Counted from the stretch's first letter, positions 17,672 to 27,002 are shown. The stretch: 42,955 bases of DNA from Gilliamella sp. Choc4-2 (GCF_001690355.1 NZ_LZHG01000012.1:1-42955); one strand, 5' to 3'. Numbers and translations: made by a program. Notes: a model not told the origin generated them from the sequence alone.

Positions 17672-18144
17672 ATTGAAAATTCTTTAACATAATTACGAAT
17701 CTATATATCATTTATCAATGATATATAGATTTTTGAATGTTGAAAAATATCATATAAAATAAATGGTTATATTTGTTTTCTCTTTTATATTATTATGTTC
17801 AAATTTTCCAAATTTATAGATTAATTATTTTGAGTTTATCATTTAGTAAACCTCAATAATTGTTTTATCAAATCACTATTGCATCAATTTCTATTAATAG
17901 AAAGAATTTTTTAAATATAATATTAAAAAATTTCAGTAAAATACTATTAAACTATTCATAAATTGATTTAGTATTTTTTTTAATTATAAGATAAGATAAT
18001 TCCCTTTTAAGGCTTTACTTAAAATATCCAGTTATTAATAAGTTTTATAAAATTAATAGATTAAAAATAGAATAATGGGATATATTAAAAATATATCAAC
18101 TAATTGAATTTTATTAAGAAACAAAATTAAATGGTGATTAAATA
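17672..18144. other. AT-rich gap between the secretion operon and lpxK
   Basis: About 470 bases without a gene. It starts with the operon terminator, then runs AT-rich with stop codons in all frames, and includes AT-only inverted repeats at 17905-17932 (10-bp arms) and 18079-18097 (8-bp arms, 48 bases before lpxK). I looked for msbA remnants and saw none. The lpxK promoter must lie here. Confidence 0.5.
17698..17734 (+). terminator. Probable intrinsic terminator of the secretion operon
   Basis: A perfect 15-bp stem (17698-17712 with 17717-17731) encloses a TATC loop and runs into a short T tract. It begins 26 bases after the transporter stop codon. The stem is AT-rich, as expected for this genome. 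Confidence 0.7.
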
Positions 18145-19152
18145 ATGATTGAAAAACTGTGGTATGGTAAAAATCGTTTATTTTGGTTACTAATACCATT
18201 TTCTTTATTATATGGTTTGATTGCTCTTGTTCGTCGCTTTTTATATCGATTAGGTATTTTAAAACCTTGGCGTTCACCCGTACCTATTATTATTATTGGC
18301 AATTTATCTGTTGGTGGTAATGGCAAAACTCCACTAGTTGTTGGTTTAATTGAATCGCTAAAACAAAAAGGATTACAAGTTGGAGTAGTTTCACGAGGCT
18401 ATGGTGGTAAGTCTGATTGTTATCCTCTTATTTTAAATAAAACAACAACAACCGAACAAGCAGGTGATGAACCTGTACTTATTTATCAACGTACTAATGT
18501 GCCTATTGCTGTATCTCCACACCGTTCTGACGCTGTTCAAGCACTATTAAAGCGGTATCAATTAGACGTTATTTTGACTGACGATGGTTTGCAACATTAT
18601 GCGCTATCGCGTGATATTGAAGTTGTAGTTGTTGATGGAAAACGTTTATTTGGTAATGGTTGGTGGATGCCTGCAGGACCAATGCGAGAACGAGAAAGTC
18701 GATTAAAGTCGGTTGATTTAATCATTATAAATGGTGATAGTGTAAATAACCTAGCTCAAAAGTACCCTAATAAAGTCTACACAATGCAATTAGCACCACG
18801 ATACGCGGTAAATTTGCTTACTCAAGAAAAAAAACCATTATCTTCATTACAAAATATTTGTGCTATTGCAGGTATTAGCCATCCTAACCGTTTTTTTGAT
18901 ATGTTGATTAAAATGCAAATGAATGTAATTAAAACCATTCCTTTTGCAGATCATCAACAATTTACGTTGTTATTGTTAAACGATATTGCAAATTTTGACC
19001 AAACTCTTTTAATGACTGAAAAAGATGCGGTTAAATGCAGACAATTTGCTCAAGCAAATTGGTGGTATTTACCAGTTGATGCGGTAATCCCCGTGCAAGT
19101 AATTGAGCAGATCTGTTCCTTATTAGATAAAATAAATTCCAAAAGAGAATAA
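18145..19152 (+). CDS. lpxK: Tetraacyldisaccharide 4'-kinase
   Basis: Phosphorylates the 4' position of the tetraacyldisaccharide 1-phosphate to give lipid IVA, the sixth step of the lipid A pathway, at the inner membrane. The 335 residues compare with 328 in E. coli. An N-terminal membrane-associated helix (about 11-30) precedes the P-loop GNLSVGGNGKTP (52-63, Lys61). Further family motifs are VVSRGYGGKS, GDEPVLI and LTDDGLQHY. GGTGA at 18132-18136 sits 8 bases before the ATG. It leads a tight cluster with ycaR (3-base gap), kdsB and a DUF2461 gene. The usual upstream partner msbA is absent. Confidence 0.96.
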   Translation: MIEKLWYGKNRLFWLLIPFSLLYGLIALVRRFLYRLGILKPWRSPVPIIIIGNLSVGGNGKTPLVVGLIESLKQKGLQVGVVSRGYGGKSDCYPLILNKTTTTEQAGDEPVLIYQRTNVPIAVSPHRSDAVQALLKRYQLDVILTDDGLQHYALSRDIEVVVVDGKRLFGNGWWMPAGPMRERESRLKSVDLIIINGDSVNNLAQKYPNKVYTMQLAPRYAVNLLTQEKKPLSSLQNICAIAGISHPNRFFDMLIKMQMNVIKTIPFADHQQFTLLLLNDIANFDQTLLMTEKDAVKCRQFAQANWWYLPVDAVIPVQVIEQICSLLDKINSKRE

Positions 19153-19155
19153 AAT

Positions 19156-19341
19156 ATGAAAGAAATACTTTTAAGCGCACTTGCTTGTCCAAAATGCCAT
19201 GAGCAACTACAGTATGATGCGAATAATCAACAGCTAATTTGTTTAGCTGATAATTTAGTCTATACTGTAAAAGATAATATTCCTGTTTTACTTGAATGTG
19301 AAGCAAAGTCACTTAATAAGCCATTATCTACTCAAGAATAA
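19156..19341 (+). CDS. ycaR: Trm112-like zinc-ribbon protein YcaR (UPF0434)
   Basis: 61-residue protein of the UPF0434/Trm112 family, matching E. coli YcaR (60 residues) in length and place between lpxK and kdsB. The start MKEILLSALACPKCHEQL carries the CPxC pair; the second Cys pair of classical Trm112 is reduced to a single Cys (LICLADN), as is common in this family. The function in bacteria is not settled. It is surely co-transcribed: it starts 3 bases after lpxK and ends 18 bases before kdsB. Confidence 0.93.
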   Translation: MKEILLSALACPKCHEQLQYDANNQQLICLADNLVYTVKDNIPVLLECEAKSLNKPLSTQE

Positions 19342-19359
19342 AAAGGCAGGATATTAGTT

Positions 19360-20124
19360 ATGAATTTTTCAGTTATTATTCCTGCTAGATATGGCTCAAG
19401 CCGTTTACCTGCTAAGCCATTAGCGGATATTCATGGAAAACCTATGATTGTGCGTGTAATGGAACAAGCGCAAAAATCCTTAGCCAGTCGAGTGATTATT
19501 GCAACCGATCATCAACAAGTTTTTGATGTAGTCAAAACGCATGGAGGAGAAGTCATTCTGACAAGTGATAAGCATAATTCAGGTACCGAAAGGTTAGCAG
19601 AGGTCATTAATGCTTATCAATTTTCAGATGATGAAATTATTGTTAATGTACAAGGGGATGAACCTTTAATACCACCTATGATTATTAATCAAGTGGCAGA
19701 AAATTTGGTGCAATATAAAACAGGAATGGCAACGTTAGCCGTACCAATTAATTCTGTTGACGAAGCATTTAATACTGATACGGTTAAGGTTGTGACTGAC
19801 AAAGAAGGCTATGCACTTTATTTTTCTCGTGCTACGATTCCTTGGGAACGAGATCGTTTTGCTAAATCGACTGATCTATTAAAACTGCCTAGCATTGGTG
19901 ATTTTTATCTTCGTCATATTGGTATTTATGCCTATCGTGCAGGTTTTATTCGTCAGTATATTAATTGGGCTCCATCTTTACTTGAGCAAATTGAAATGTT
20001 AGAGCAACTCAGAGTACTTTGGTATGGTCAAAAAATTCATGTCGCTGTGGCAAAACAGCCTCCAGCAATTGGTGTTGATACTTTAGAAGATTTAGAAAAA
20101 GTAAGAGCGTTATTTAAGGAGTAA
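19360..20124 (+). CDS. kdsB: 3-deoxy-manno-octulosonate cytidylyltransferase (CMP-KDO synthetase)
   Basis: Activates KDO with CTP to CMP-KDO, the donor for the inner core of lipopolysaccharide. The 254 residues are typical (248 in E. coli). The N-terminal nucleotide-binding stretch [42 protein letters not shown] and the C-terminal [10 protein letters not shown] and [12 protein letters not shown] are family signatures. AAAGGCAGG precedes the ATG. It works with lpxK in the same operon on LPS assembly. Confidence 0.97.
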   Translation: MNFSVIIPARYGSSRLPAKPLADIHGKPMIVRVMEQAQKSLASRVIIATDHQQVFDVVKTHGGEVILTSDKHNSGTERLAEVINAYQFSDDEIIVNVQGDEPLIPPMIINQVAENLVQYKTGMATLAVPINSVDEAFNTDTVKVVTDKEGYALYFSRATIPWERDRFAKSTDLLKLPSIGDFYLRHIGIYAYRAGFIRQYINWAPSLLEQIEMLEQLRVLWYGQKIHVAVAKQPPAIGVDTLEDLEKVRALFKE

Positions 20125-20127
20125 GCA

Positions 20128-20820
20128 ATGGCAAACTTTACTGGGTTTACGCAAGATGGGCTTAATTTTTTACAAGATGCTTGGATAAATAACAGCAAAC
20201 CATGGTTTGAAGAACATCGTGCTATTTATGATAACGATTTAGTTAAACCATTTAGGCTTTTGGTTGAACAATTAGCTCCGGAAATGCTTAAAATTGACGA
20301 ATGGTTTGAAACTCGCCCAGCTATTGGTAAAACAATTTCACGTATACATCGAGATACCCGTTTTTCAAATGATAAATCACTTTATCGTAGCCGATTATGG
20401 TTGACATTTAAGCGCCCCAATAAAGATTGAAAAGAGGCTCCCGCTTACTTTTTTGAAATTAGTCCAAATAGTTATCAATATGGACTTGGCTATTATTGTT
20501 CATCAAAACAAACGATGGATATTTTTCGAGATGAGATTCTTAATGATACTAAGAAGTTTTTAGCTATGGCACGTTGTGTCAAAAAACCATTTGAGCTTGT
20601 TGGGGAAAGTTATAAACGTCCATTGATCAAAGAACAAGAAGAAAAAGTTGCAACCTGGTATAACCGAAAAAATCTTGCGGTTATGGTGACAAGTAATCAT
20701 ATTGAAGACGTGTTAAATAGTGATTTACCCAAAAAATTAGTTAAAGGGTTTAAACAACTAATTCCACTCTATGATTATTTAATGCGAGTAGAAATGATTA
20801 AAAGCATAACAACGCTTTAG
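20128..20820 (+). pseudogene. DUF2461 (TIGR02453) family gene interrupted by one in-frame TGA
   Basis: The frame starts at ATG 20128, 3 bases after kdsB, and runs 100 codons (MANFTGFTQDGLNFL...) to a TGA at 20428-20430. Reading through in the same frame gives an unbroken family-like sequence (KEAPAYFFEISPN...) to the TAG at 20818-20820, 230 codons in all. DUF2461 proteins of unknown function are about this long, and a Trp (TGG) would suit the position of the TGA, so one point change explains the break. Other genes here end in TGA (for example 4370-4372 and 27000-27002), so TGA is a true stop in this genome. It could be a recent pseudogene, a sequencing error or a readthrough site. An internal ATG at 20515 would only give a C-terminal fragment. 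Confidence 0.8.
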
Positions 20821-20842
20821 TTTTATTAAGTTTATTTTTATA

Positions 20843-21048
20843 TTAGATGTTGGTAAAATTTAATACTAATTCTTTTACACCATTGATTATAAACTGTATT
20901 CCAACACAAGCTAATAAAGAGTCCATAATTTTTGAAATAGCTTCAATGCCACTTTTTCTACACAGCGCATTATACTGCTAGCACTTCGTATACAAAGCTA
21001 AAGAATAATACATAACAATAAAAGCACTAAAATTAAAGCGGTGTAAAC
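20843..21048 (-). pseudogene. Decayed C-terminal remnant of a MarC/UPF0056-type membrane protein
   Basis: On the minus strand, 20958 down to 20846 translates as KSGIEAISKIMDSLLACVGI followed by QFIINGVKELVLNF, then a TAA at 20845-20843. This closely resembles the end of MarC/YchE/YhgN-type integral membrane proteins. The preceding part, in another frame, reads TALILVLLLLCIIL, a stop, then more family-like residues, so at least one stop and one frameshift near an A5 tract (about 20955-20960) separate the pieces. The N-terminal two thirds are missing. The fragment is probably a leftover of gene loss next to ssb. Identification is by motif only. Confidence 0.6.
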
Positions 21049-21159
21049 AACTCAAGTTGAAACATCATAGTGACCATTTTTTTCAATTGATTGACTGCAG
21101 ATAAATAATTATAAATAAAAGAAATATGGGCGTACTTTGACACCCAGTTATTGCGAAAA

Positions 21160-21675
21160 TTAAAATGGAATATCATCATCAAAATCCATTGGGGGTTCAG
21201 GGGCTTTAGTATGAGAAGTTGGTATGCTTTGTGTTGAAGAGCGCGCCGCAGTAGGTGCAGAAGAAACATTATTAGCACTTTGTCCCCATTTTTGTGATCC
21301 ATCTTCAAATGCTTCATTACTATTTCGAGAACCCAAAATTTGCAATGTACCTCCAATTGGATTCACAACAACTTCAGTAGTGTAACGATCATTGCCGGTT
21401 TGATCTTGCCATTTGCGAGTTTGTAATTGTCCCTCAAGATAAACCTGAGTTCCTTTTTTAATATATTCTCCTGCAATTTCGGCTAATTTACCAAAGACGA
21501 CTACTCTATGCCATTCTGTACGATCACGTGTTTCACCAGTTTGCTTATCTTTCCATGATTCTGACGTTGCAATACTAAAATTAGCGACAGCATTACCATT
21601 TGGCATATAGCGAACTTCTGGATCTTGACCTAAATTACCCACTAAAATGACTTTATTTATTCCTCGATTTGCCAT
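21160..21675 (-). CDS. ssb: Single-stranded DNA-binding protein
   Basis: Binds and protects single-stranded DNA in replication, repair and recombination, and recruits partners through its C-terminal tail. The 171 residues show the OB-fold start [20 protein letters not shown], then [21 protein letters not shown], a Gly/Ser/Ala-rich linker and the conserved acidic tip [10 protein letters not shown]. coli SSB has 178 residues. AGGAG lies upstream of the ATG on the minus strand. uvrA, often divergent from ssb, is not here; corA is the divergent neighbour instead. Confidence 0.97.
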   Translation of the reverse strand: MANRGINKVILVGNLGQDPEVRYMPNGNAVANFSIATSESWKDKQTGETRDRTEWHRVVVFGKLAEIAGEYIKKGTQVYLEGQLQTRKWQDQTGNDRYTTEVVVNPIGGTLQILGSRNSNEAFEDGSQKWGQSANNVSSAPTAARSSTQSIPTSHTKAPEPPMDFDDDIPF

Positions 21676-21894
21676 TATAAACTCCTAAAAAGTGCACATA
21701 TATTTAAGTGTATTATTGTAGCATGAGACAGCTGTAACATCACCGAATTTAATTCAATAATGGAATGAAATTCACAATTTCCTGTAATACAGAAAAATCA
21801 GCTTAACCATAGGAATTTATAGATAGAACGAGTATAATGCCCCACATTTGTTAATAGCGTGTTCTAAAACATTTCCCCTAAAGGAGGAGGCCTT

Positions 21895-22836
21895 ATGATT
21901 AATGCGTTTGGACTAAAAAACAAACAATTAGTGAAGATTAATGAAGGCGACATAAATAATGCGACCTGGATTGATTTAATTGAACCAGAAGAAGTCGATC
22001 GCGAATTTGTTTTAGCAAATTTAGGACAAAACTTAGCAACAAGTATAGAATTAGATGATATTGAAGCATCAGCTCGTTTTTTTGAAGACAACGAAGGCCT
22101 GCATGTTCACTCTTTCTTTTTTTATGAAGATGCTGAAGATCGAGCTGGTAACTCGACAGTTGCCTTCACAGTTCATAACGGGCGTTTATTTACATTACGT
22201 GAGCGAGACTTACCCGCATTCCGTTTATATCGAATGCGCTCACGTTATCAAACTATGGGTGATGGAAATCCATATGAAGTTTTACTTGATTTATTTGAAG
22301 TTAAAGTTGAACAATTAGCAGATCAGATTGAAAATATTTACAGTGAGCTTGAAGAGCTAAGTTTAATTATTATGGATCGTTCTGCACAAGAACACTATGA
22401 TGAAGCTATTACCTCATTAGCAGAACTTGAAGATACTGCTTGGAAAGTGCGCCTCTGTTTAATGGATAGCCAACGTGCAGTTAATTATTTAGTTCGTCGT
22501 GCTAAAATGCCAGCGGAGCAGTTAGAACAAGCTCGTGAAGTTATTCGAGATATTGAATCGCTTGTGCCGCATAATGAATCATTATTTCAAAAAGTAAACT
22601 TTTTAATGCAGGCAGCAACAAGTTTTATTAATATTGAACAAAGTCGAATCATTAAAATATTTTCAGTTGTTTCAGTAGTATTTTTACCACCTACAGTGGT
22701 TGCCTCAGCATATGGTATGAATTTTGAAAATATGCCTGAGCTTAAATGGGAATATGGATATCCGTTTTCATTACTCTTAATGTTACTAGCTGGCGTAGCA
22801 CCTTATATATATTTTAAACTTAAAAAGTGGCTATAG
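21895..22836 (+). CDS. corA: Magnesium/cobalt transport protein CorA
   Basis: Pentameric inner-membrane channel for Mg2+ uptake. The 313 residues (316 in E. coli) comprise a large cytoplasmic alpha/beta domain with the long stalk helix and two C-terminal membrane helices. The selectivity motif YGMNF is at residues 273-277, followed by the [11 protein letters not shown] loop and the basic end KLKKWL. A strong Shine-Dalgarno, AAGGAGGAGG at 21881-21890, sets the start. It stands alone between ssb (divergent) and glk, with about 190 bases on the glk side. Confidence 0.96.
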   Translation: MINAFGLKNKQLVKINEGDINNATWIDLIEPEEVDREFVLANLGQNLATSIELDDIEASARFFEDNEGLHVHSFFFYEDAEDRAGNSTVAFTVHNGRLFTLRERDLPAFRLYRMRSRYQTMGDGNPYEVLLDLFEVKVEQLADQIENIYSELEELSLIIMDRSAQEHYDEAITSLAELEDTAWKVRLCLMDSQRAVNYLVRRAKMPAEQLEQAREVIRDIESLVPHNESLFQKVNFLMQAATSFINIEQSRIIKIFSVVSVVFLPPTVVASAYGMNFENMPELKWEYGYPFSLLLMLLAGVAPYIYFKLKKWL

Positions 22837-23027
22837 GCTTTGGTTATTTTAAATATTTAAGACTTTATCTGCTAAACTTTATTTAGCGGGGTCCAATATA
22901 AGTAATACCAATAAAGTTAACCTAGTTAAATTGTTATAAATAATTGATGATATTACTTTCTACAACTGACAAATAAAGTAGCTTGTTATTTAAATTAAAA
23001 AATTAATTTATTATAAAAGGGAACTAA

Positions 23028-23996
23028 ATGAGTCAATATGCACTAGTCACCGATATTGGTGGAACTAATGCCCGTTTTGCGCTATACAATTTAGCAACCA
23101 ACGAGCTATCAGCCATTAAAAAAATTCTTATTTCAAAAAATGATATATTGTTAACGTTAATTAAGAATTATCTGCAAGCACAATCAGTCAATATTGAGAT
23201 GGCTTGTATTGCTATTGCTTGTCCGATTGATGATGAAGATCTAGTAAATATGACCAATAATAATTTGTCATTTTCTCGTTATGAATTAATGCAAGAATTG
23301 AAACTAACAAAGCTTGAAGTAATTAATGATTTTATAGCAATATCAACGTCGATTCCCAAATTACTTAAACATGATCTAGTTAAAATAGGTGGAAATGAAC
23401 CGGATTTAGATTACCCAATTGCAATTTATGGCGCCGGCACTGGGCTTGGGGTATCACACTTAATTAAAGTGAATCAAAACTGGATGAGCTTGCCAGGGGA
23501 AGGTGGGCATACTGAATTACCTATGATAAATGACGATGAGGATCGAATCTTAGCAAAATTACGCAAAAGATTTGGACGTGTATCAACAGAGCGTTTTTTA
23601 TCAGGTAATGGGATTGTGAATATCTATCAAGCATTATTACAAATTAATAACCAACCAATTGAAGATGTAACACCTGAAATTATAGTTAAGAAAGCTTTAG
23701 CTAAAAGTTGCTCATTAAGCTTGCAGACACTAACCTATTTCTGCACATTTATGGGACGTTTTGGCGGTAATTTAGCATTAACGCTTAATACACAAGGTGG
23801 AGTTTATATTGCTGGTGGTATTGTGCCTCGTTTCATTGAGTTTTTTAAAGCATCCCCATTCCGAGAAGCATTCGAAAACAAAGGAAGAATGTCATACTTA
23901 GTAAAAAAAATTCCTGTTTATGTCATAATACATGATAACCCAGGGTTATTTGGTGCAGGCGTTTATTTAAAAAATAGCCTCAAAAAAAATTATTAA
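23028..23996 (+). CDS. glk: Glucokinase
   Basis: Phosphorylates glucose with ATP to glucose 6-phosphate in the cytoplasm. The 322 residues match E. coli Glk (321). The N-terminal phosphate-binding motif VTDIGGTNARFALY, the central GAGTGLGVSHL, the LPGEGGHTELP segment (ROK-related signature region) and the C-terminal GGVYIAGGIVPR are all present. AAAAGGGAA precedes the ATG. An AT-only inverted repeat (22991-23010) lies 18 bases upstream. It leads a short operon with ycgL and ycgN (11-base gap, then a 4-base overlap). Confidence 0.95.
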   Translation: MSQYALVTDIGGTNARFALYNLATNELSAIKKILISKNDILLTLIKNYLQAQSVNIEMACIAIACPIDDEDLVNMTNNNLSFSRYELMQELKLTKLEVINDFIAISTSIPKLLKHDLVKIGGNEPDLDYPIAIYGAGTGLGVSHLIKVNQNWMSLPGEGGHTELPMINDDEDRILAKLRKRFGRVSTERFLSGNGIVNIYQALLQINNQPIEDVTPEIIVKKALAKSCSLSLQTLTYFCTFMGRFGGNLALTLNTQGGVYIAGGIVPRFIEFFKASPFREAFENKGRMSYLVKKIPVYVIIHDNPGLFGAGVYLKNSLKKNY

Positions 23997-24006
23997 GGAT
24001 TACCTT

Positions 24007-24255
24007 ATGATGTGGTGTTATATCTATCGAAGTTCTAAAAAAGAAAACTGTTATCTATATATTGAAAAAGAAAATAATTTTTCCACTATCCCTGATAAAA
24101 TATTGTCTATTTTTGGTAAACCAGTGTTTGTAATGAAAGTTTTACTTGATGGTAAACGACGTTTTGTGGTAGGTACTTCAGATGAGATTGAGAAAAAAAT
24201 TAAAATGGATGGTTTTTTTTTACAAATGCTAAAAGAAGATGATTTTAAAGTATGA
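24007..24255 (+). CDS. ycgL: YcgL domain protein (UPF0745)
   Basis: 82-residue cytoplasmic protein of unknown function, homologous to E. coli YcgL (about 100 residues). Family features are the start [38 protein letters not shown] and the end [14 protein letters not shown]. It is shorter than YcgL because the variable C-terminal tail is missing. Its stop overlaps the ycgN start (ATGA at 24252-24255), which suggests translational coupling, and ycgL-ycgN pairing is common in gammaproteobacteria. Confidence 0.87.
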   Translation: MMWCYIYRSSKKENCYLYIEKENNFSTIPDKILSIFGKPVFVMKVLLDGKRRFVVGTSDEIEKKIKMDGFFLQMLKEDDFKV

Positions 24256-24674
24256 TAGAGCCATTTTGGGAATCTAAAACATTAGCTCAAATGAGCGATG
24301 AAGAATGGGAACAACTTTGTGATGGTTGTGGTCAATGCTGTTTAAATAAATTAATGGACGAAGATACAAACGAAATCTTATATACTAATGTTGCTTGTAA
24401 CCTGCTTGATTCTCATACTTGTCAGTGTAGACATTATCATAAACGATTTGATTATGAGCCGGATTGTATTAAGTTGACTCGTGAAAATCTTTTAACTATT
24501 GAATGGTTACCATTGACCTGTTCATATCGCTACTTTTCTAAAAATGGAAGATTACCAGAATGGCATCCGCTTATTATTGGTAATAAAAAACTTATGCATA
24601 AACTAAAAATATCAGTTAGAAACCGTATTGTTTATGAAAAAGATGTAATTTGTTGGGAAGATCATATAATCTAA
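24252..24674 (+). CDS. ycgN: YcgN family cysteine cluster protein (UPF0260)
   Basis: 140-residue protein like E. coli YcgN (about 150). The motif [13 protein letters not shown] near residue 21, and later Cys residues in [25 protein letters not shown] and LPLTCSYRY, form the conserved cysteine pattern of the family, thought to bind a metal or Fe-S cluster. The function is unknown. The start ATG lies inside the end of ycgL. A bidirectional hairpin follows before the convergent yggT. Confidence 0.92.
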   Translation: MIEPFWESKTLAQMSDEEWEQLCDGCGQCCLNKLMDEDTNEILYTNVACNLLDSHTCQCRHYHKRFDYEPDCIKLTRENLLTIEWLPLTCSYRYFSKNGRLPEWHPLIIGNKKLMHKLKISVRNRIVYEKDVICWEDHII

Positions 24675-24680
24675 AAAATA

Positions 24681-24705
24681 AAAAAGGAGCAGTTGCTCCA
24701 TTTTT
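24681..24705. terminator. Bidirectional intrinsic terminator between ycgN and yggT
   Basis: GGAGC and GCTCC form a stem around AGTT, flanked by A5 on the left and ATTTTT on the right. It sits 6 bases after ycgN and 24 bases before the end of the convergent yggT, so it can serve both strands. Confidence 0.85.
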
Positions 24706-24728
24706 ACCTAATGCTTTCATAAACCGCT

Positions 24729-25286
24729 TTACAGAATAATCCACAAATAACCAAAAAGATCGAATGCAAACATATTTAATAGCATAAGAATAAAAACAAT
24801 GATCATAAAAGAAATGTCAATCATACCTATCGGCGGAACTATTCGGCGAATTGGGGCTATTAAAGGTTCTGTTAGTTGAGAAAGTAGATCATCAGCATCT
24901 GAATGCCCTCGACTAACCCAACTTAGGATTGCTCGAAATAGTAACAGCCAAAATAAAAGGTGTCCAACTGCATGTAATATTGCCGGAAAAGCAAATAGCA
25001 AATAACTTATATCCCAAAATGGAAAACTTATTAAACTATAGCTGCAAACAAATATTACTTTTAATAATGCAAATAGATACAAAAGTCCCCATGTTGCAGT
25101 ATCTAATCGTCCAATTGATGGAATAATTTTTCGTAGTGGACCTAAAATAGGTTGAGTAATTTTAACAATAAATTGAGTAAAAGGATTGTAAAAGTTGACT
25201 CTAGTTTGCTGCATCCATAAACGCAAAATTAAAATATAAAGGCAAACGGTTAAAACTGTTTTTCCCAGAAAGAAAAGCGATGTCAT
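24729..25286 (-). CDS. yggT: YggT family membrane protein
   Basis: 185-residue integral membrane protein (E. coli YggT 188) with two YGGT repeats: NPFTQFIVKITQPILGPLRK around 35-54 and LLSQLTEPLIAPIRRIVPPI around 130-150, each beside hydrophobic helices. The role is not settled; links to osmotic tolerance and to cell division or photosystem biogenesis are reported for relatives. It follows yggS by 36 bases on the same strand, the conserved enterobacterial order. Confidence 0.92.
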   Translation of the reverse strand: MTSLFFLGKTVLTVCLYILILRLWMQQTRVNFYNPFTQFIVKITQPILGPLRKIIPSIGRLDTATWGLLYLFALLKVIFVCSYSLISFPFWDISYLLFAFPAILHAVGHLLFWLLLFRAILSWVSRGHSDADDLLSQLTEPLIAPIRRIVPPIGMIDISFMIIVFILMLLNMFAFDLFGYLWIIL

Positions 25287-25322
25287 TTAAAATTCCTCAA
25301 AATAAGATATTTAAGTAATATA

Positions 25323-26024
25323 TTATAAATATTGCCTTTCGCCAAATATAGCCCTACCAATGCGAACCATCGTACTACCAGCAACAATAGCTGCTTTAAT
25401 GTCATTGCTCATTCCCATTGACAAGGTATCCATAAATGGATAATTAACCTGTAATACTTTTAAAAGCTGTTTCATTTGAGTAAAAACACTTAATTGTTTC
25501 TTAAAATCATTTTCAATTTCCGGAATAGCCATTAAGCCGCGTAATTTTAGATTTGGAAGGGTAATTATTTGATTTACTAAATCAGCAGCTTCTTCAGGTG
25601 TAACTCCTGATTTGCTTGATTCTTGACTGATATTGATTTGAATCAATACATTTAATTTAGGAATATCTGGTGGGCGTTGCTCGCTTAAGCGCTGAGCGAT
25701 TTTAAAACGATCAATTGTATGCATCCAATCAAAGTATTGAGCAACTAATTTACTCTTATTCGATTGTAATGGACCAATAAAATGCCAAGTTAATGGTATT
25801 TCAGGCATGTTCTGCTTAAAATGCTTAATTTTTTCAATGCCTTCTTGAACATAATTTTCACCAAATGAAACTTGCCCCGCTTTTATTGCTTCTGTAATTT
25901 GTGCTACTGATTTAGTTTTACTGACTGCAATAAGCTCAATATCCTTGGGATCTCTATCACATAGCGAGGCAATTTTTTTTATTTCATTTTTAATGGCAAG
26001 TAAATTGTCATATACGGTATTCAT
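25323..26024 (-). CDS. yggS: PLP-binding homeostasis protein YggS (PLPBP)
   Basis: Cytoplasmic pyridoxal-phosphate-binding protein that keeps free PLP and amino-acid pools in balance; no catalytic activity is known. I place the start at ATG 26024 (MNTVYDNLL, GGAAA about 7 bases upstream) rather than the TTG four codons earlier. This puts the PLP lysine at Lys36 (AVSKTK), the same number as in E. coli YggS. Other motifs are FGENYVQEGIEK, WHFIGPLQSNK, LSMGMSNDIKAAI and the final TMVRIGRAIFGER. It is divergent from the pilT-like gene with 36 bases between the starts, so the promoters must overlap. Confidence 0.95.
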   Translation of the reverse strand: MNTVYDNLLAIKNEIKKIASLCDRDPKDIELIAVSKTKSVAQITEAIKAGQVSFGENYVQEGIEKIKHFKQNMPEIPLTWHFIGPLQSNKSKLVAQYFDWMHTIDRFKIAQRLSEQRPPDIPKLNVLIQINISQESSKSGVTPEEAADLVNQIITLPNLKLRGLMAIPEIENDFKKQLSVFTQMKQLLKVLQVNYPFMDTLSMGMSNDIKAAIVAGSTMVRIGRAIFGERQYL

Positions 26025-26060
26025 ATTAATTTCCAAATGATGATTAATAGGTAAAATATA

Positions 26061-27002
26061 ATGCTAAACTCATTATTAGCACTTAGTGTAACTCAAAATG
26101 CTTCAGATTTGCATCTTTCAAGTGGCGAAAAGCCATGTATTCGCATTAATGGACAATTGCACTTTTTATCTCATGAAAAATTAGTATCCTCGGTATTAAA
26201 AAATGAGTTGCTTAGTTTACTTGACGAGTCTCAAAAAAAAGGATTACAACAGCATGGGCAAATTGATATAGCTTATCAAACTAACGAAATAGGGCGGTTC
26301 AGAGCAAATATTTTTTATCAGCAGCGTGGTATTTCTGCTGTATTCCGTATTATTAATCAGCGGATACCCAGTTTATCTGAGCTTGCTGCACCTGATATTT
26401 TACCTAAATTAACAAAAACAAAAAATGGTATTATTTTGATAACAGGTGCAACAGGAAGTGGTAAATCCACTACATTGGCAGCATTAGTTCAACATATTAA
26501 CGCAACCGATTCTAAACATATTATTACACTAGAAGATCCTATAGAATTTATTTATCAAAATGATAAATCACTAATTCAACAACGAGAACTTACTCATTTC
26601 AATGTTGTAATAGAAAGTATTTTAAGACAAGATCCAGATATTATATTGCTTGGTGAACTACGCAATAGACAAGCAATACATACAGCTCTAACGCTAGCAG
26701 AAACAGGCCATTTAGTTTTTGCTACCTTACATACACAATCAGCCATAAAAAGTATTAATCGTATTATTGGTGTGTTTGATAAAGACTCACGTGATTTTAT
26801 TCGAGCAAGGTTATCCAATAGTTTAAAAGCGATTATCAGTCAAAAATTAGTTTTAGAGAATAGTAATCGTAAAGCATTGTTTGAAATACTAATTAATACA
26901 CCTGCTGTAAGTCATCTTATTTACGAAGGAAAGATTAATCAGATATTCTCGTTGATGCAGACTGGTCAACAATATGGGATGCAAATCATGAAAGAGAATT
27001 GA
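26061..27002 (+). CDS. PilT/YggR-like type IV pilus ATPase, short and with altered motifs
   Basis: 313-residue secretion-type ATPase of the PilT/YggR branch. Walker A GATGSGKSTT, Asp box LEDPIEF, Walker B region DIILLGELRN and His box GHLVFATLHTQSA are visible. PilT normally has GEMRD where this has GELRN, and its AIRNLIREG retraction motif reads AVSHLIYEG here. The end (MQIMKEN) stops about 30 residues short of PilT (345). These features suit YggR-type paralogues more than the main retraction motor. Placement divergent from yggS matches the E. coli yggR-yggS arrangement. It may act on a type IV pilus encoded elsewhere, since no other pilus genes are in the window. Confidence 0.82.
   Translation: MLNSLLALSVTQNASDLHLSSGEKPCIRINGQLHFLSHEKLVSSVLKNELLSLLDESQKKGLQQHGQIDIAYQTNEIGRFRANIFYQQRGISAVFRIINQRIPSLSELAAPDILPKLTKTKNGIILITGATGSGKSTTLAALVQHINATDSKHIITLEDPIEFIYQNDKSLIQQRELTHFNVVIESILRQDPDIILLGELRNRQAIHTALTLAETGHLVFATLHTQSAIKSINRIIGVFDKDSRDFIRARLSNSLKAIISQKLVLENSNRKALFEILINTPAVSHLIYEGKINQIFSLMQTGQQYGMQIMKEN

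Noticed and set aside
17672-18144. Remnant of msbA between the secretion operon and lpxK
   Set aside because: No Walker, signature or membrane-domain fragments could be read in any frame; the DNA is featureless AT-rich sequence.
20428-20430. Selenocysteine codon in the DUF2461 gene
   Set aside because: No reason for Sec in this family, no SECIS-like hairpin was evident after the TGA, and Trp fits the position.
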